Assembly (NCBI RefSeq): GCF_001431315.2
Contig: NZ_LKHV02000001.1
Span: 2,356,001 to 2,420,000, forward strand
Direction of reading: 5' to 3'
DNA from: Candidatus Berkiella cookevillensis
Lineage (GTDB): Bacteria > Pseudomonadota > Gammaproteobacteria > Berkiellales > Berkiellaceae
Length of the DNA: 64,000 nt
The notes below the pieces were generated by a model that worked only from the letters and a program-made list of their open reading frames with translations, did not search any database and had not been told where the DNA came from. The translations under genes and the position numbers were made by a program. Below, in pieces: positions 36,825 through 45,390 of the stretch. Position 1 is the stretch's first letter. Every line of letters begins with the position of its first letter.

Positions 36825-38537
36825 TTAAGAAAAATAATTCAATAATGGCTGTAGGAATTGATAATAAGGCTTATGGCTATTTATTTCATTTTGGTGTAAA
36901 TGATGAGTAGGAAAACTACAATGGGGTTTCATTTGCAAATAACTAAAGATTTGACTCAGTGTATTCTTTGTATCGGTCATCAATGATTCGTAGGAAATTG
37001 TCAAAAAAGGCGCATCAAATTGCTGCTGCCAAAATGCCATCATTCTCCGATGCTCCGCAAAGTAACGGCCAATATCCTTTAAATCATAGCTGTATAAATG
37101 ATACTCTGTATAAAATCGCGTATAAAGATTAAATCCTGCATCGAGTGGATTGCGGGTAATATGAATAATTTTCGCGCGAGGAAATAAATATTGGAGCAAA
37201 CCAATATATTCAAAGTTATCCGTACTGGCATCAATAATATAAGCGGGCACTTTATCTATATCTCTATGAATTCTAGCCAAGTAAGCCTCTTTGAGTGCTA
37301 ATGCCTCTATTTTAGTCATGTGCCCTAACCAGTAAGGGTATTTTCCTTTGGGCTTATTATCGAAGGTTGTTTTTTCAATCACATTGGTTATGCCCACATC
37401 CCAGCCGCGTTGAATTTTTTTATGTGATGCTAAAATCTTTTCCAATATGCTTTTTCCAGAACAACTTGCACCAACAATAAAAATCGGCTGTGTTTCATTT
37501 TCATCAGCACAAAAATATTTTTTCATTTTTCTTTTATTAAATTGACCGATGATATTACTGATTTTTCTTTTAAATAAGGCTGAATTGTAATCTATTGATT
37601 TAGATTTTAATTGATTAGCACGTTGATAATAATCAAATGATTTTTTAAACTGCTTACAATCTTGATAAATTTTACCCAATGCAAAATAATACTGTGCTTT
37701 ATCGTCATCTGACTTTGAGGGTGACAACTGTTTTTTGATTTGCGCAATATCTGGATCGTCCAACGACAAATAATTTTTACAAAGTGATAATAATCGCCAA
37801 AGCTCAGGCTGAACAGGATCGATGTGCAAAGACTGTATAATAAACTCGGATGCTCTCTCTGGTTGAAAATTTTCCACACATAAAAATGCACTATTTTGCA
37901 ATGATAATAAATGCCGGTTATCTATTAATAAGGTTTTTTCAATCACTCTCTGCGCCAAATCAAACTGATGATCTTTCATTAGCAGTTCTGCCAATAAAGA
38001 TAAGGTCGGCAAATCATTGGGCTTTAATGCAAGTGCTCTTTGCAGAGTATAGATAGCATCCGAAAAATCAGACAGACGACAATATAAGGTAGCAAGACCA
38101 AAATAAGCTTTGAAATAATTAGGATTAATGTCTATTGAACTTTTATACGCGTTGATTGCAGATTTTATTTTGTTTTGTTTCTCTAGAGACTGCGCTAATT
38201 TTCTATAGGCAAGATAATGATTATCACTTTTTCTAATACACTCACGAAACGCTGTTTCAGCAGACTTATATTTTTTTTGAGAAAAAAGTGCATTACCTAA
38301 GAAAAAATAATAATCTGATTTTCTGGGGTTAATTTGAATCGCTTGATTAATTGATTTTTCTGCCAGCATATATTTTTTTTCATCTTGTAGTAAAATACCC
38401 CATAAACAGTGTACCTCAGGGTTTTGAGGAAAAGCTTGCAAACATTTTTTACACAGCTCAAGAGCACTTACGTGCTGGTTTTGCTCTCGCAATTGATATG
38501 CTTTAAGAATAATACTGAGCAATCCAGTTTCTTTCAT
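36825..38537 (-). CDS. TPR-domain sulfotransferase
   Basis: The 570-residue protein begins with about ten TPR units (residues 1-320: NPEVHCLWGILLQDEKKYMLAEKSINQAIQINPRK and similar). It ends with a sulfotransferase domain that has the PAPS-binding loop FIVGASCSGKS, RNPLDAGFNLYTRFY (3'-phosphate region) and ISYESLMTD. Fusions of TPR and sulfotransferase are found in marine bacteria and Legionella relatives. The acceptor (protein, glycan or lipid) is unknown. The loop has GASCSGKS in place of the usual GMPRSGTT. ATG 38537 was preferred over the TTG at 38555. Confidence 0.8.
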   Translation of the reverse strand: MKETGLLSIILKAYQLREQNQHVSALELCKKCLQAFPQNPEVHCLWGILLQDEKKYMLAEKSINQAIQINPRKSDYYFFLGNALFSQKKYKSAETAFRECIRKSDNHYLAYRKLAQSLEKQNKIKSAINAYKSSIDINPNYFKAYFGLATLYCRLSDFSDAIYTLQRALALKPNDLPTLSLLAELLMKDHQFDLAQRVIEKTLLIDNRHLLSLQNSAFLCVENFQPERASEFIIQSLHIDPVQPELWRLLSLCKNYLSLDDPDIAQIKKQLSPSKSDDDKAQYYFALGKIYQDCKQFKKSFDYYQRANQLKSKSIDYNSALFKRKISNIIGQFNKRKMKKYFCADENETQPIFIVGASCSGKSILEKILASHKKIQRGWDVGITNVIEKTTFDNKPKGKYPYWLGHMTKIEALALKEAYLARIHRDIDKVPAYIIDASTDNFEYIGLLQYLFPRAKIIHITRNPLDAGFNLYTRFYTEYHLYSYDLKDIGRYFAEHRRMMAFWQQQFDAPFLTISYESLMTDTKNTLSQIFSYLQMKPHCSFPTHHLHQNEINSHKPYYQFLQPLLNYFS

Positions 38538-38744
38538 ATCTGTATTTCTACCCAATGTGTAAAGAGCAATACGCTACTCTATTGTTATCGGAAATATAGC
38601 TTTAATGTAAACAAGATAAAATAACATCATGTCATTTATTTGAGTGTATATCACCGATAATCTTTAAAAGTCTAGACCATTAAAAGGAAACTATTCAATT
38701 TAGTGATTGTCTTAACAGCAAAGGTATATGATTAAAATGGCATT

Positions 38745-40289
38745 ATGATGTTAGAAAAAAAGCTGAGAAAAATCCTTTTGCCTATTACAGCAAAAAGTGT
38801 GGGCGCATCCAATAAGGCAAGGCTAAAAAAATTTATCGCAAGCCAAGACAAACTCATACAACAAGAAGCAGCAAGTTTAGGAATAAGTTTTCAAAAGATA
38901 GATTTTTCTGGAGGACAAGATGTTGCCACTTTTCGTCCACGCTCAGATATAGCACTTCCCTGTGTGATGGTGTTTATTGGTAACGATAGTTGCATGGAAG
39001 AGAAATATTCTCAATTCCTTGATATTGCTGTCACACTGAATTGCAATGTGATTGCTTGTAATTACCCAGGTGTTGGCAATAGCAAACATAAAGTCAAAAA
39101 ATATTCAGAAGTCGTAGATACTTGTGTTGCACTTGCAGAAAATGCCAATCATATCGTCGGAGAGCATTCTTCTCTTTTACTCTATGGACATTCTTTTGGA
39201 GGCGCTGTTGCAACAAATGTTGCAAAAATCCTAACAGACAAAGGTGCTCAACCATTACTCATTAATGATAGAAGCTTTTCAAATACAACCAGAAAAGCAC
39301 ATGAACTTACTTTTGAGGATACCCTAAGTATTCCTTCTAATCGCCTCTCTAAAAAAGCAGTTGAAGTTGTTTTTAAATTAGGTAATTGGCATATTGATGT
39401 CGCTGCAGATTATCAATCTTTAGCAGCAGAACATAAATTATGTATTCAAGTAGAGAAAGATGGATACATCAGTGAATCGGCATCTCTAAAATATAAACTA
39501 GATCCAAAGGATAGTTCTGTGCAAACAGTCATAGCACTCGCAGATGAAAACATTAAAATAAAAGTTGATCCACATCAGCTTCCACTCGCAGATATTATCC
39601 ACACAACCCCAGATGAGAGAACAGAAAATGGATTGCAGATGATGCAAAAACTTCTGAATACCAGCGATTACCGTGCCACAAATGACTTAAGTTTTAATCA
39701 ATTGAAACGGAAAACCTATCAAGATCTTAGATTAGAAATTTTCAATTATTCATTAAAGAAAAGCCCATCTGTTTCTTTTGAAGAGATCCTTAATCGACAT
39801 CTACAACGCTGCCCTGAAGTATTATATTACAGAAATGAAACAATCAATGCAGATGAAAAAAGAGAAGATTTTACACTCTTACATCTCACACTTTATTTAA
39901 TGAGCTGTACAACAGAGGCAGAACAACGTGAAAAGTTCGAAACTGTACTTAAAACCTTTTTAGAAAAGGGAATGAACAAAGATTGCCAAAGCCTAACGTA
40001 TGGAAGTGCTCAAGAATATGCGGAGCATCTACATCTTGACATAAACTGGCTTAGGCTATCTGGTACTGAAGTCACACCAAGTGCACCTGTTAACATTGAA
40101 CTCACTGACGAGACGGAAAATAGTTTAAATCCTTCTATAAGCACTTCTGCATCATCCTCCGATATAAAAAAACGAAATACATATTCGCCTTATAGAGAAG
40201 ACAGCAAAAAGCGGAAGACAAGAGCATCTGAGGATGATAATACAGAGTCTACTTCCCACCCTACTAAACACAAGCGTTCACGCAAATAA
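38745..40289 (+). CDS. Effector-like alpha/beta hydrolase with C-terminal nuclear localisation signal
   Basis: The 514-residue protein has an alpha/beta hydrolase core with ACNYPGVGNSK and the nucleophile elbow GHSFGG (Ser150). NDRSF, shared with the hydrolase at 42383-43723, follows about 30 residues later. Residues about 300-450 are helical, with one ankyrin-like stretch (DFTLLHLTLYL...TFLEKGMNKD). The last 42 residues are basic: KKR (475-477), ten residues, KKRK (488-491) form a bipartite nuclear localisation signal, and KHKRSRK closes the protein. It has no signal peptide, so a type IV effector that acts in the host nucleus is inferred. Its 3' end overlaps the convergent gene by 12 bases. 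Confidence 0.75.
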   Translation: MMLEKKLRKILLPITAKSVGASNKARLKKFIASQDKLIQQEAASLGISFQKIDFSGGQDVATFRPRSDIALPCVMVFIGNDSCMEEKYSQFLDIAVTLNCNVIACNYPGVGNSKHKVKKYSEVVDTCVALAENANHIVGEHSSLLLYGHSFGGAVATNVAKILTDKGAQPLLINDRSFSNTTRKAHELTFEDTLSIPSNRLSKKAVEVVFKLGNWHIDVAADYQSLAAEHKLCIQVEKDGYISESASLKYKLDPKDSSVQTVIALADENIKIKVDPHQLPLADIIHTTPDERTENGLQMMQKLLNTSDYRATNDLSFNQLKRKTYQDLRLEIFNYSLKKSPSVSFEEILNRHLQRCPEVLYYRNETINADEKREDFTLLHLTLYLMSCTTEAEQREKFETVLKTFLEKGMNKDCQSLTYGSAQEYAEHLHLDINWLRLSGTEVTPSAPVNIELTDETENSLNPSISTSASSSDIKKRNTYSPYREDSKKRKTRASEDDNTESTSHPTKHKRSRK

Positions 40290-40736
40290 GACTTGGCGCT
40301 TGCTTTGAGCTTCTACAGTAGGTTCTTCTTCAATACTACTATCATCATAACTTTCTTTAGTCGTAGCACTTGAAAAAACCTTGTTGAATTGTGTGCACAA
40401 TTGTATGACAAATTCTGATTGAAGATCCTCCTCTGTGCAACTACCCTCATCAAAATAATCACCAATAGTGTTGATAAATTCATTACAAAGATAAGGCTTT
40501 GTCGTATTTTGCATCACCGCTTCAATTTCGTCGTTAGAAAACCTAAGATCTTGCGCTCGTGCATTTTCCACAAAAGTTTTTAAAACTGCTATATTTTTCT
40601 CTTGCAAAAAAGCATCTTTAAGAATAACAATCAATCTTGCTACTAATGATTTAGAAAGAAAAACACCAAAATTTAATGTTTCAGTAGCACTTACACAAGT
40701 TTCGATAAAAGACGTAGCGTTCAGTGACATGCTCAT
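40278..40736 (-). CDS. Unknown 152-residue protein
   Basis: This is a soluble, mostly helical protein with acidic C-terminus (YDDSSIEEEPTVEAQSKRQ) and no signal peptide. The central part (LRFSNDEIEAVMQNTTKPYLCNEFINTIGDYFDEGSCTEEDLQSEFV) is reminiscent of helical bundle effectors, but no family is recognised. It converges on the NLS-tailed hydrolase with 12 bases of overlap. It may be an accessory effector. Confidence 0.5.
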   Translation of the reverse strand: MSMSLNATSFIETCVSATETLNFGVFLSKSLVARLIVILKDAFLQEKNIAVLKTFVENARAQDLRFSNDEIEAVMQNTTKPYLCNEFINTIGDYFDEGSCTEEDLQSEFVIQLCTQFNKVFSSATTKESYDDSSIEEEPTVEAQSKRQVLFA

Positions 40737-40904
40737 ATGCTCGCTTATAAAATATTCGAATTAAATGGTATACCATTCAATTCCAGCTTTCGATAAGCAT
40801 ATGCGTAAACCGTGCTGTAATCCAGATAAGCGGTATATATAGTCTTAGCGCATGTTGCTAGCTAAGAAACGCGCTTTTGAACAACCTTCATTGCTGTAGA
40901 GATT

Positions 40905-40928
40905 GTAAGGGGGAAAAGCCCCCCCCCG
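40905..40928 (-). terminator. G5-AAAA-G-C9 hairpin
   Basis: GGGGG at 40909-40913 pairs with part of a nine-C run at 40919-40927 around an AAAAG loop. It lies 20 bases past the stop of the 321-residue unknown gene. It may terminate that gene, and the C9 tract is also the longest G/C homopolymer noticed in the window. Confidence 0.35.
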
Positions 40929-40947
40929 AAGACCATATACTGAAATT

Positions 40948-41913
40948 TTATTTAAGCCCGGCCATAGGTTTGGGGAATTCCATTTGAATAGCTGCATCTA
41001 TGGCTTCCACATTTGGCCCATCCTCAGCAAGTACATCCCTTAGATTACTAATGGCTTGCTGCATAATAGCTCGTTGTGGGCAAAATTGATTATATAATGA
41101 ATTTTCTGAAGCCGTATCGCTTCGCAACTGAATACCCAATAACTTCTGCGTTGTTTTAGTTATTGGACGTTGCTCAGCAAATACAGGATCATTACAAACA
41201 CGTTTTAATTCATCCAAAATAGTCAGGGTTGAAAGGGGTTCTACGTTATTTGGCGCTTTAGATGGCATTCTAGGCTTTTTTAAGCCAATTAAAAGTATGC
41301 GTGCTCCTACCAAACGCAATCCTTCTTCTAAAACATCTGCCAACACGCTTTTACTGGGACGCGCATCTACTGTAAAAAACTGAGGAAAATTTGCTTTGAG
41401 TGCTTGCAATTGTTTTTGGCATGCTAAAATTTGTTGATACTGATCTTTATGCGGCTTTATAGGTAAAACTTGTTGACTTATATTTGTGGTTTCAACTTGC
41501 CTTTGCAATAATTCTTCAATCCTTAAAATATAATCAACTGTTTTAGCAACATATTTGTCAGCTAAAATATGCGTTGCTGTGCTAGGCGCTACAGCAAACC
41601 AATTTTTTATTTGAATGGGCAAATATGCACTGATACTTGAACGCCATGTATTTGGTTGCAATGCATCCAATGTTGTAGCACGTTGAGATAACTTCTCCAG
41701 CATATGGAAGCTATTTTCTCGAATCACATAAGTCAAAAATGTTGAGACAAATCGAGAGTCAGCACCTGAACCCGTTTGTAAGCCGTTTATTCTGTCTTGC
41801 ATGAACTGATGATAATGTGCAAAAATTCTTTTGAATCTTTTAAAAATGCTACTGCCTGTGCAACCATGACTACTCCTAATTCTGCTGTTTTTTTTCCTTA
41901 ATGTATATGCCAT
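40948..41913 (-). CDS. Unknown 321-residue protein, possible effector
   Basis: This is a helical protein with a basic N-terminus (YTLRKKNSRIRSSHGCTGSSIFKRFKRIFAHYHQF), heptad-like stretches (YILRIEELLQRQVETTN, QQILACQKQLQALKANFPQFF), and no signal or membrane segment. No catalytic motif is visible. ATG 41913 lies inside the end of hspQ (38-base overlap), and ATG 41802 is a later alternative. Content and location in the island suggest an effector, but this is inference. Confidence 0.5.
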   Translation of the reverse strand: MAYTLRKKNSRIRSSHGCTGSSIFKRFKRIFAHYHQFMQDRINGLQTGSGADSRFVSTFLTYVIRENSFHMLEKLSQRATTLDALQPNTWRSSISAYLPIQIKNWFAVAPSTATHILADKYVAKTVDYILRIEELLQRQVETTNISQQVLPIKPHKDQYQQILACQKQLQALKANFPQFFTVDARPSKSVLADVLEEGLRLVGARILLIGLKKPRMPSKAPNNVEPLSTLTILDELKRVCNDPVFAEQRPITKTTQKLLGIQLRSDTASENSLYNQFCPQRAIMQQAISNLRDVLAEDGPNVEAIDAAIQMEFPKPMAGLK

Positions 41914-42196
41914 TGTCAAAACGAGAAAAATGTTGATTGATCATAGGGTGATCTATCGGTGTATGATTCAGTGTTGCATCCAAGTAACTCTCAGCAACAT
42001 AGGTTGTATAATAAGCCTGATCGACCAAGACATGATACCAAGGCTGATTTTTAGCTTGAACATTAACAGCCAGTTGTTGATACCACTCCTCACTACCACT
42101 AAAAACAGGATCGACATCAACGATTACACCACGGTAATTAAACCTATTATTGTTAATTAACTGGCCAATTCTAAATTTAGCTCGCTTTGTTGTCAT
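41876..42196 (-). CDS. hspQ: Heat shock protein HspQ
   Basis: The 106-residue protein matches HspQ/YccV, which binds hemimethylated DNA in vitro and specifies Lon substrates in gammaproteobacteria. The pattern FRIGQLINNNRFNYRGVIVDVDPVFSGSEEWYQQLAVN...QPWYHVLVDQAYYTTYVAESYL is typical. ATG 42196 was chosen over GTG 42214. It is a single housekeeping gene inside an otherwise accessory stretch. Confidence 0.9.
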   Translation of the reverse strand: MTTKRAKFRIGQLINNNRFNYRGVIVDVDPVFSGSEEWYQQLAVNVQAKNQPWYHVLVDQAYYTTYVAESYLDATLNHTPIDHPMINQHFSRFDNGIYIKEKKQQN

Positions 42197-42382
42197 AGCA
42201 GAAGAATCATACACTTAACAGAATTAAAGAGTCGAGTATGTCTATATTCTCGATTTCATTGCTATCAGCAATTCGCCTTATTTAGCTTAAGAAAACCTAT
42301 CTTTTAGATCTCAAAACTGTATGAGATACACAAAGAAAAGAAATAAGAATAACCATACTTGATAGTTAAACAACTTTAAAAG

Positions 42383-43723
42383 CTAAAATTTCTTATAATG
42401 TCTAGCACTTTTGCAAACATGACGACCTTCTGGCTCTACAAAATCATATAGCCTCTCCTGTCCGGTTAAAGGTCGCCCTGCTGCAGGATGAGCATAACGT
42501 GTAATAAACTGCTGAGGCCAATCCATATGCATACCTCCTGTCATTTTGGCGCTTGATAACTCAAACAAAGCTGATTTAATTTTACGAAGGGTATTATTAG
42601 ATTGCTGCTCTGATAGTGCCTCTCTGTAAGATTGTTTCAATGATTGCTTTTGAGCATGGTGCTGATGCAACCTTTGATATAAAGCATGACGGTGATGAAT
42701 AACTTTGTCATAAGTGTGCCCTTGAGTGTATCGTTCTCCCAGCACTTGAGAAGCACTACTCTTCTTCGCGTAGCCTTTGGTTATAGTATAGCGTTTTGCT
42801 TCTTGAGGAATGTTATCAAATAAAGGTGCTACATCCATGACCCAATTCCCATATTGCATCAAACGTCGCATTGTATTATTCAAAAAATTACCTACAAATT
42901 TATCCCACATTTGATAAGCTTTCTGCACATAAAAACTAGAAGCCAACACAAGCGATAGAACACTTAATTGTAAAAAAGAAATAAGCGAAAACGCAAACAA
43001 TCCCATTAACAATGGCGTGAGAAGAAGTGTCGTTCCAACTTGAGTAATTACTTTTCGTGGTCTTGGTTTCTCAAAATTTACGCCAGTAGATACATTGATC
43101 AAATGATGGAAAGAACGATCATTGTAAATTTTTACTGGGTACCCTTCTTTTCTCAGTTTATCAACCGCCAGTATGGAAATAGCCCCACCCAAAGAATGAC
43201 CATAGCAATAAATATCTTCTGGTTTAATGTTCTTTTCACAAATTAATCGTTTCACTTGCTGATAGTAGTCTTGTGCCACATCATTTTCTGTATAAGGCTG
43301 CCCAGATGAATGTCCAACACCACGATAGTTAAAACTCAGCACATGCACTCTTAGATTCAGTGTATCTGTTGCTAATCGTTCTAAGTTTTTCTCATAGCAA
43401 TCTGAGCGTCCCCAACCATATACAACATATTTCTTGCTGCGCTGATGCCAGGGATGACACATTTCGATTGTGTCCAGCGCATTATCTTTGTCACAATTAA
43501 CGGTATATCTTTCTATATCTAATTGATCACTTAGCTTGTTATTATTTTTTTCTACAAAATCATTATATAAATTTTGTATACGCCTTCTTTCTTTTCCAGA
43601 ATAAAAAAGAAAAGCCCATACATGTTTGAGAGGGCCATTGGGTTTTAGCGGGATTAATTGTGCTGGCAACACAATTTTACCAACAATCATACCTACGAAC
43701 CGTCTTAACCACGCATCCATCAT
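42383..43723 (-). CDS. Effector-like alpha/beta hydrolase with membrane hairpin
   Basis: The 446-residue protein has an alpha/beta hydrolase domain with FNYRGVGHSSGQPYTENDVAQDYYQ and the nucleophile elbow GHSLGG (Ser177), then NDRSFHHL. After the hydrolase core it carries two adjacent hydrophobic segments (residues about 228-266) and a basic/His-rich tail. The layout resembles Chlamydia DUF818-type proteins and Legionella/Coxiella alpha/beta hydrolase effectors. It is a divergent paralogue of the NLS-tailed hydrolase at 38745-40289. No signal peptide is visible. Confidence 0.75.
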   Translation of the reverse strand: MMDAWLRRFVGMIVGKIVLPAQLIPLKPNGPLKHVWAFLFYSGKERRRIQNLYNDFVEKNNNKLSDQLDIERYTVNCDKDNALDTIEMCHPWHQRSKKYVVYGWGRSDCYEKNLERLATDTLNLRVHVLSFNYRGVGHSSGQPYTENDVAQDYYQQVKRLICEKNIKPEDIYCYGHSLGGAISILAVDKLRKEGYPVKIYNDRSFHHLINVSTGVNFEKPRPRKVITQVGTTLLLTPLLMGLFAFSLISFLQLSVLSLVLASSFYVQKAYQMWDKFVGNFLNNTMRRLMQYGNWVMDVAPLFDNIPQEAKRYTITKGYAKKSSASQVLGERYTQGHTYDKVIHHRHALYQRLHQHHAQKQSLKQSYREALSEQQSNNTLRKIKSALFELSSAKMTGGMHMDWPQQFITRYAHPAAGRPLTGQERLYDFVEPEGRHVCKSARHYKKF

Positions 43724-44150
43724 TGCCTCTGTATTTATTTTGGTTTAATTATAGGGAAATTAAACTGCGCCTCCCCAGACTTTTTCCTCAACGATACTAT
43801 CATGATTGGTTTGCCAAATGAATCAAGTTTTGATTGTGCTCAGCAGTAAACTAGAAACTGTCTCAGAAATAGTAATTTTTCATTCAGCTAAGGCGCAGAT
43901 TCTTTGAGTAGCGCAGTTTACACAGATGTAAATGAGCAGCAAAAAAGAGGCTGCAACGAAGGATCAACGAAAAATGGCATTTTTGAGACAACTTCTAAGT
44001 ATTGAAAATGAATAAGCATGCATAACCCTCCATCGACAATAAACAACCGCTTAGCAGCCACGCCTTGCACGTTAAAAACCATTAAACACACAATAGTTAA
44101 AATACTAAATTAATATCTAATGCACTATGCCGAAAAGAGGATATATCTAA
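43724..44150. other. Intergenic region with a full MITE copy
   Basis: Apart from the MITE-like element (43853-43996) this is AT-rich non-coding DNA. The last 20 bases carry the AAGAGGA ribosome-binding site of the 44151 gene. No other structure was found. Confidence 0.6.
43853..43996 (+). mobile_element. MITE-like element, copy 1
   Basis: This 144-bp element has imperfect terminal inverted repeats of about 30 bp (AGAAACTGTCTCAGAAATAG.. on the left, ..CATTTTTGAGACAACTTCT on the right). It has no coding capacity. The interior (TTTACACAGATGTAAATGAGCA) contains a small palindrome. It occurs again at 48170-48307 and, in part, at 36675-36747. Confidence 0.75.
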
Positions 44151-44552
44151 ATGTTTGAGTGGATATCAGAAGCAGCAGAGTCTCTTAAAACCTCATTTAC
44201 AGACGCTGTATGTCCAGAATGCCCTATTGTGACTTGCCCCACGCTCTCAGAACAATTATGGAGCGCAGCAAGCGAACTGGGAGCAAGCGCACAAGAATCC
44301 ATCGCCCAAGTGCCTGGGTATGCATATATAGCAGGTAGCGCAGTTATAGCAGGCATTGTTTATCATTTTGTAGCTAAGACCCATGAGAAAAACGAGGAAA
44401 ACAAAGCCTGGCCTATTTCATACGATGAAATCACCCCAGTAACGCGTGAGAAAAGAGTGCGCCAAACAGATATCAGAGATTATTTCTCATCAAGGACTCA
44501 GCCACTGATTACCGATTATTTTAAAAAGAAAAGTAGCCTAACATCAGGTTGA
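44151..44552 (+). CDS. Small membrane protein with two tandem PIP-box motifs
   Basis: The 133-residue protein begins with an amphipathic acidic segment containing three Cys-Pro dipeptides (residues 21-30) and has one transmembrane helix (GYAYIAGSAVIAGIVYHFVA, about 56-75). A charged linker follows. The C-terminus carries two motifs of the eukaryotic and archaeal PCNA-interacting pattern Q-x-x-[ILM]-x-x-[FY]-[FY]: Q105-TDIRDYF and Q117-PLITDYF, the second followed by KKK. The first has a basic flank on the left, like human p21. The start has a good AAGAGGA site. No family is recognised; a host-directed function is inferred. Confidence 0.7.
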   Translation: MFEWISEAAESLKTSFTDAVCPECPIVTCPTLSEQLWSAASELGASAQESIAQVPGYAYIAGSAVIAGIVYHFVAKTHEKNEENKAWPISYDEITPVTREKRVRQTDIRDYFSSRTQPLITDYFKKKSSLTSG

Positions 44553-44771
44553 ACCAGCTGTTTCTTTTTCAGTTTTAAACTGTAAGATATCGCCGGGCTG
44601 ACACTCAAGATGTTCACAAATTGCACTTAAGGTAGAAAATCGAATTGCCTTTGCTCTACCACTTTTTAAGATAGATAGATTCTGCTCAGTGATACCAACC
44701 CTTGCTGCCAATTCCTTTGAACGCATTTTGCGTTTTGCTAATACCACATCCAAACTAACACTAATTCCCAT
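44544..44771 (-). CDS. XRE/Cro-type helix-turn-helix regulator
   Basis: The 75-residue protein is almost all HTH (VVLAKRKMRSKELAARVGITEQNLSILKSGRAKAIRFSTLSAICEHLECQPGDILQF). It matches the small YozG-like Cro/CI group that is usually encoded beside a DUF2975 membrane protein, as here (12-base gap). It overlaps the convergent PIP-box gene by 9 bases. Confidence 0.88.
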   Translation of the reverse strand: MGISVSLDVVLAKRKMRSKELAARVGITEQNLSILKSGRAKAIRFSTLSAICEHLECQPGDILQFKTEKETAGST

Positions 44772-44783
44772 ATTTGCCTCTGA

Positions 44784-45302
44784 CTAGATGGTATATTTAT
44801 GATCTTCATCCATTTGGTGTGCCTTCTCCATGATAAATGAAATAATGTAAATCGCTGCGCCAAAAATAATGGGGTACAACTGACTTGCGCCTATACCAAC
44901 TGTTACCACCGTTTTCCCACTCAATACGATACTCATTAATATATCGGTAATAAAGTAAGTTACGGCTAATACCAGCAATCCTAAACCCACTCGTTTATAG
45001 CGTTTCGCATTTTCAATACAAAATACAGCACCATGGCTATAATTTTTGAAAATACATGCAAACTGATAAAAAATAAACATCAGTAAGCTTATGGGAATAG
45101 AAGTAACCAAAAATCCTAGGGTACGACTCACTGGCGTCAGCATAACGTGATCAAACGGTACTGAAGAGATAGTAAGTTGATTTATTGTCTCTTCTGATAT
45201 CGCCAACCAATACAAAACATTCATTATCGGAATCAGATAATACATCATTTGCACAATAAATCTTAGACGTTTACTCAAAGCTTGTATTTTTTCCATAGTC
45301 AA
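44784..45302 (-). CDS. DUF2975-family membrane protein
   Basis: The 172-residue protein has four hydrophobic helices (about residues 15-33, 58-80, 104-124 and 135-158) with the DUF2975 arrangement and the cysteine-containing segment GAVFCIENAKRYKRVGLGLL. It is paired with a small XRE regulator, an arrangement seen across many bacteria. Its function is unknown; membrane-signal-linked control of the regulator is one possibility. Confidence 0.8.
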   Translation of the reverse strand: MTMEKIQALSKRLRFIVQMMYYLIPIMNVLYWLAISEETINQLTISSVPFDHVMLTPVSRTLGFLVTSIPISLLMFIFYQFACIFKNYSHGAVFCIENAKRYKRVGLGLLVLAVTYFITDILMSIVLSGKTVVTVGIGASQLYPIIFGAAIYIISFIMEKAHQMDEDHKYTI

Positions 45303-45361
45303 CCAACCAACAACATTAGTTTTTATTCGATCATTTTTTACCGTAATACAATCAAATAATA

Positions 45362-45390
45362 TTGACTTACGGTTATTGCTACTCTACACT
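45362..45390 (+). promoter_or_regulatory. Sigma-70 promoter of the RiPP precursor
   Basis: TTGACT (45362-45367) and TACACT (45385-45390) are separated by exactly 17 bases and lie about 165 bases upstream of the precursor ATG. Both boxes match the consensus at five and four of six positions. Confidence 0.6.

Noticed and set aside
44463-44522. Bacterial beta-clamp binding motif instead of a PIP box
   Set aside because: The bacterial motif is QL[SD]LF or similar. These sequences have the eight-residue Q-x-x-I-x-x-Y-F form with two aromatic residues and do not fit it.
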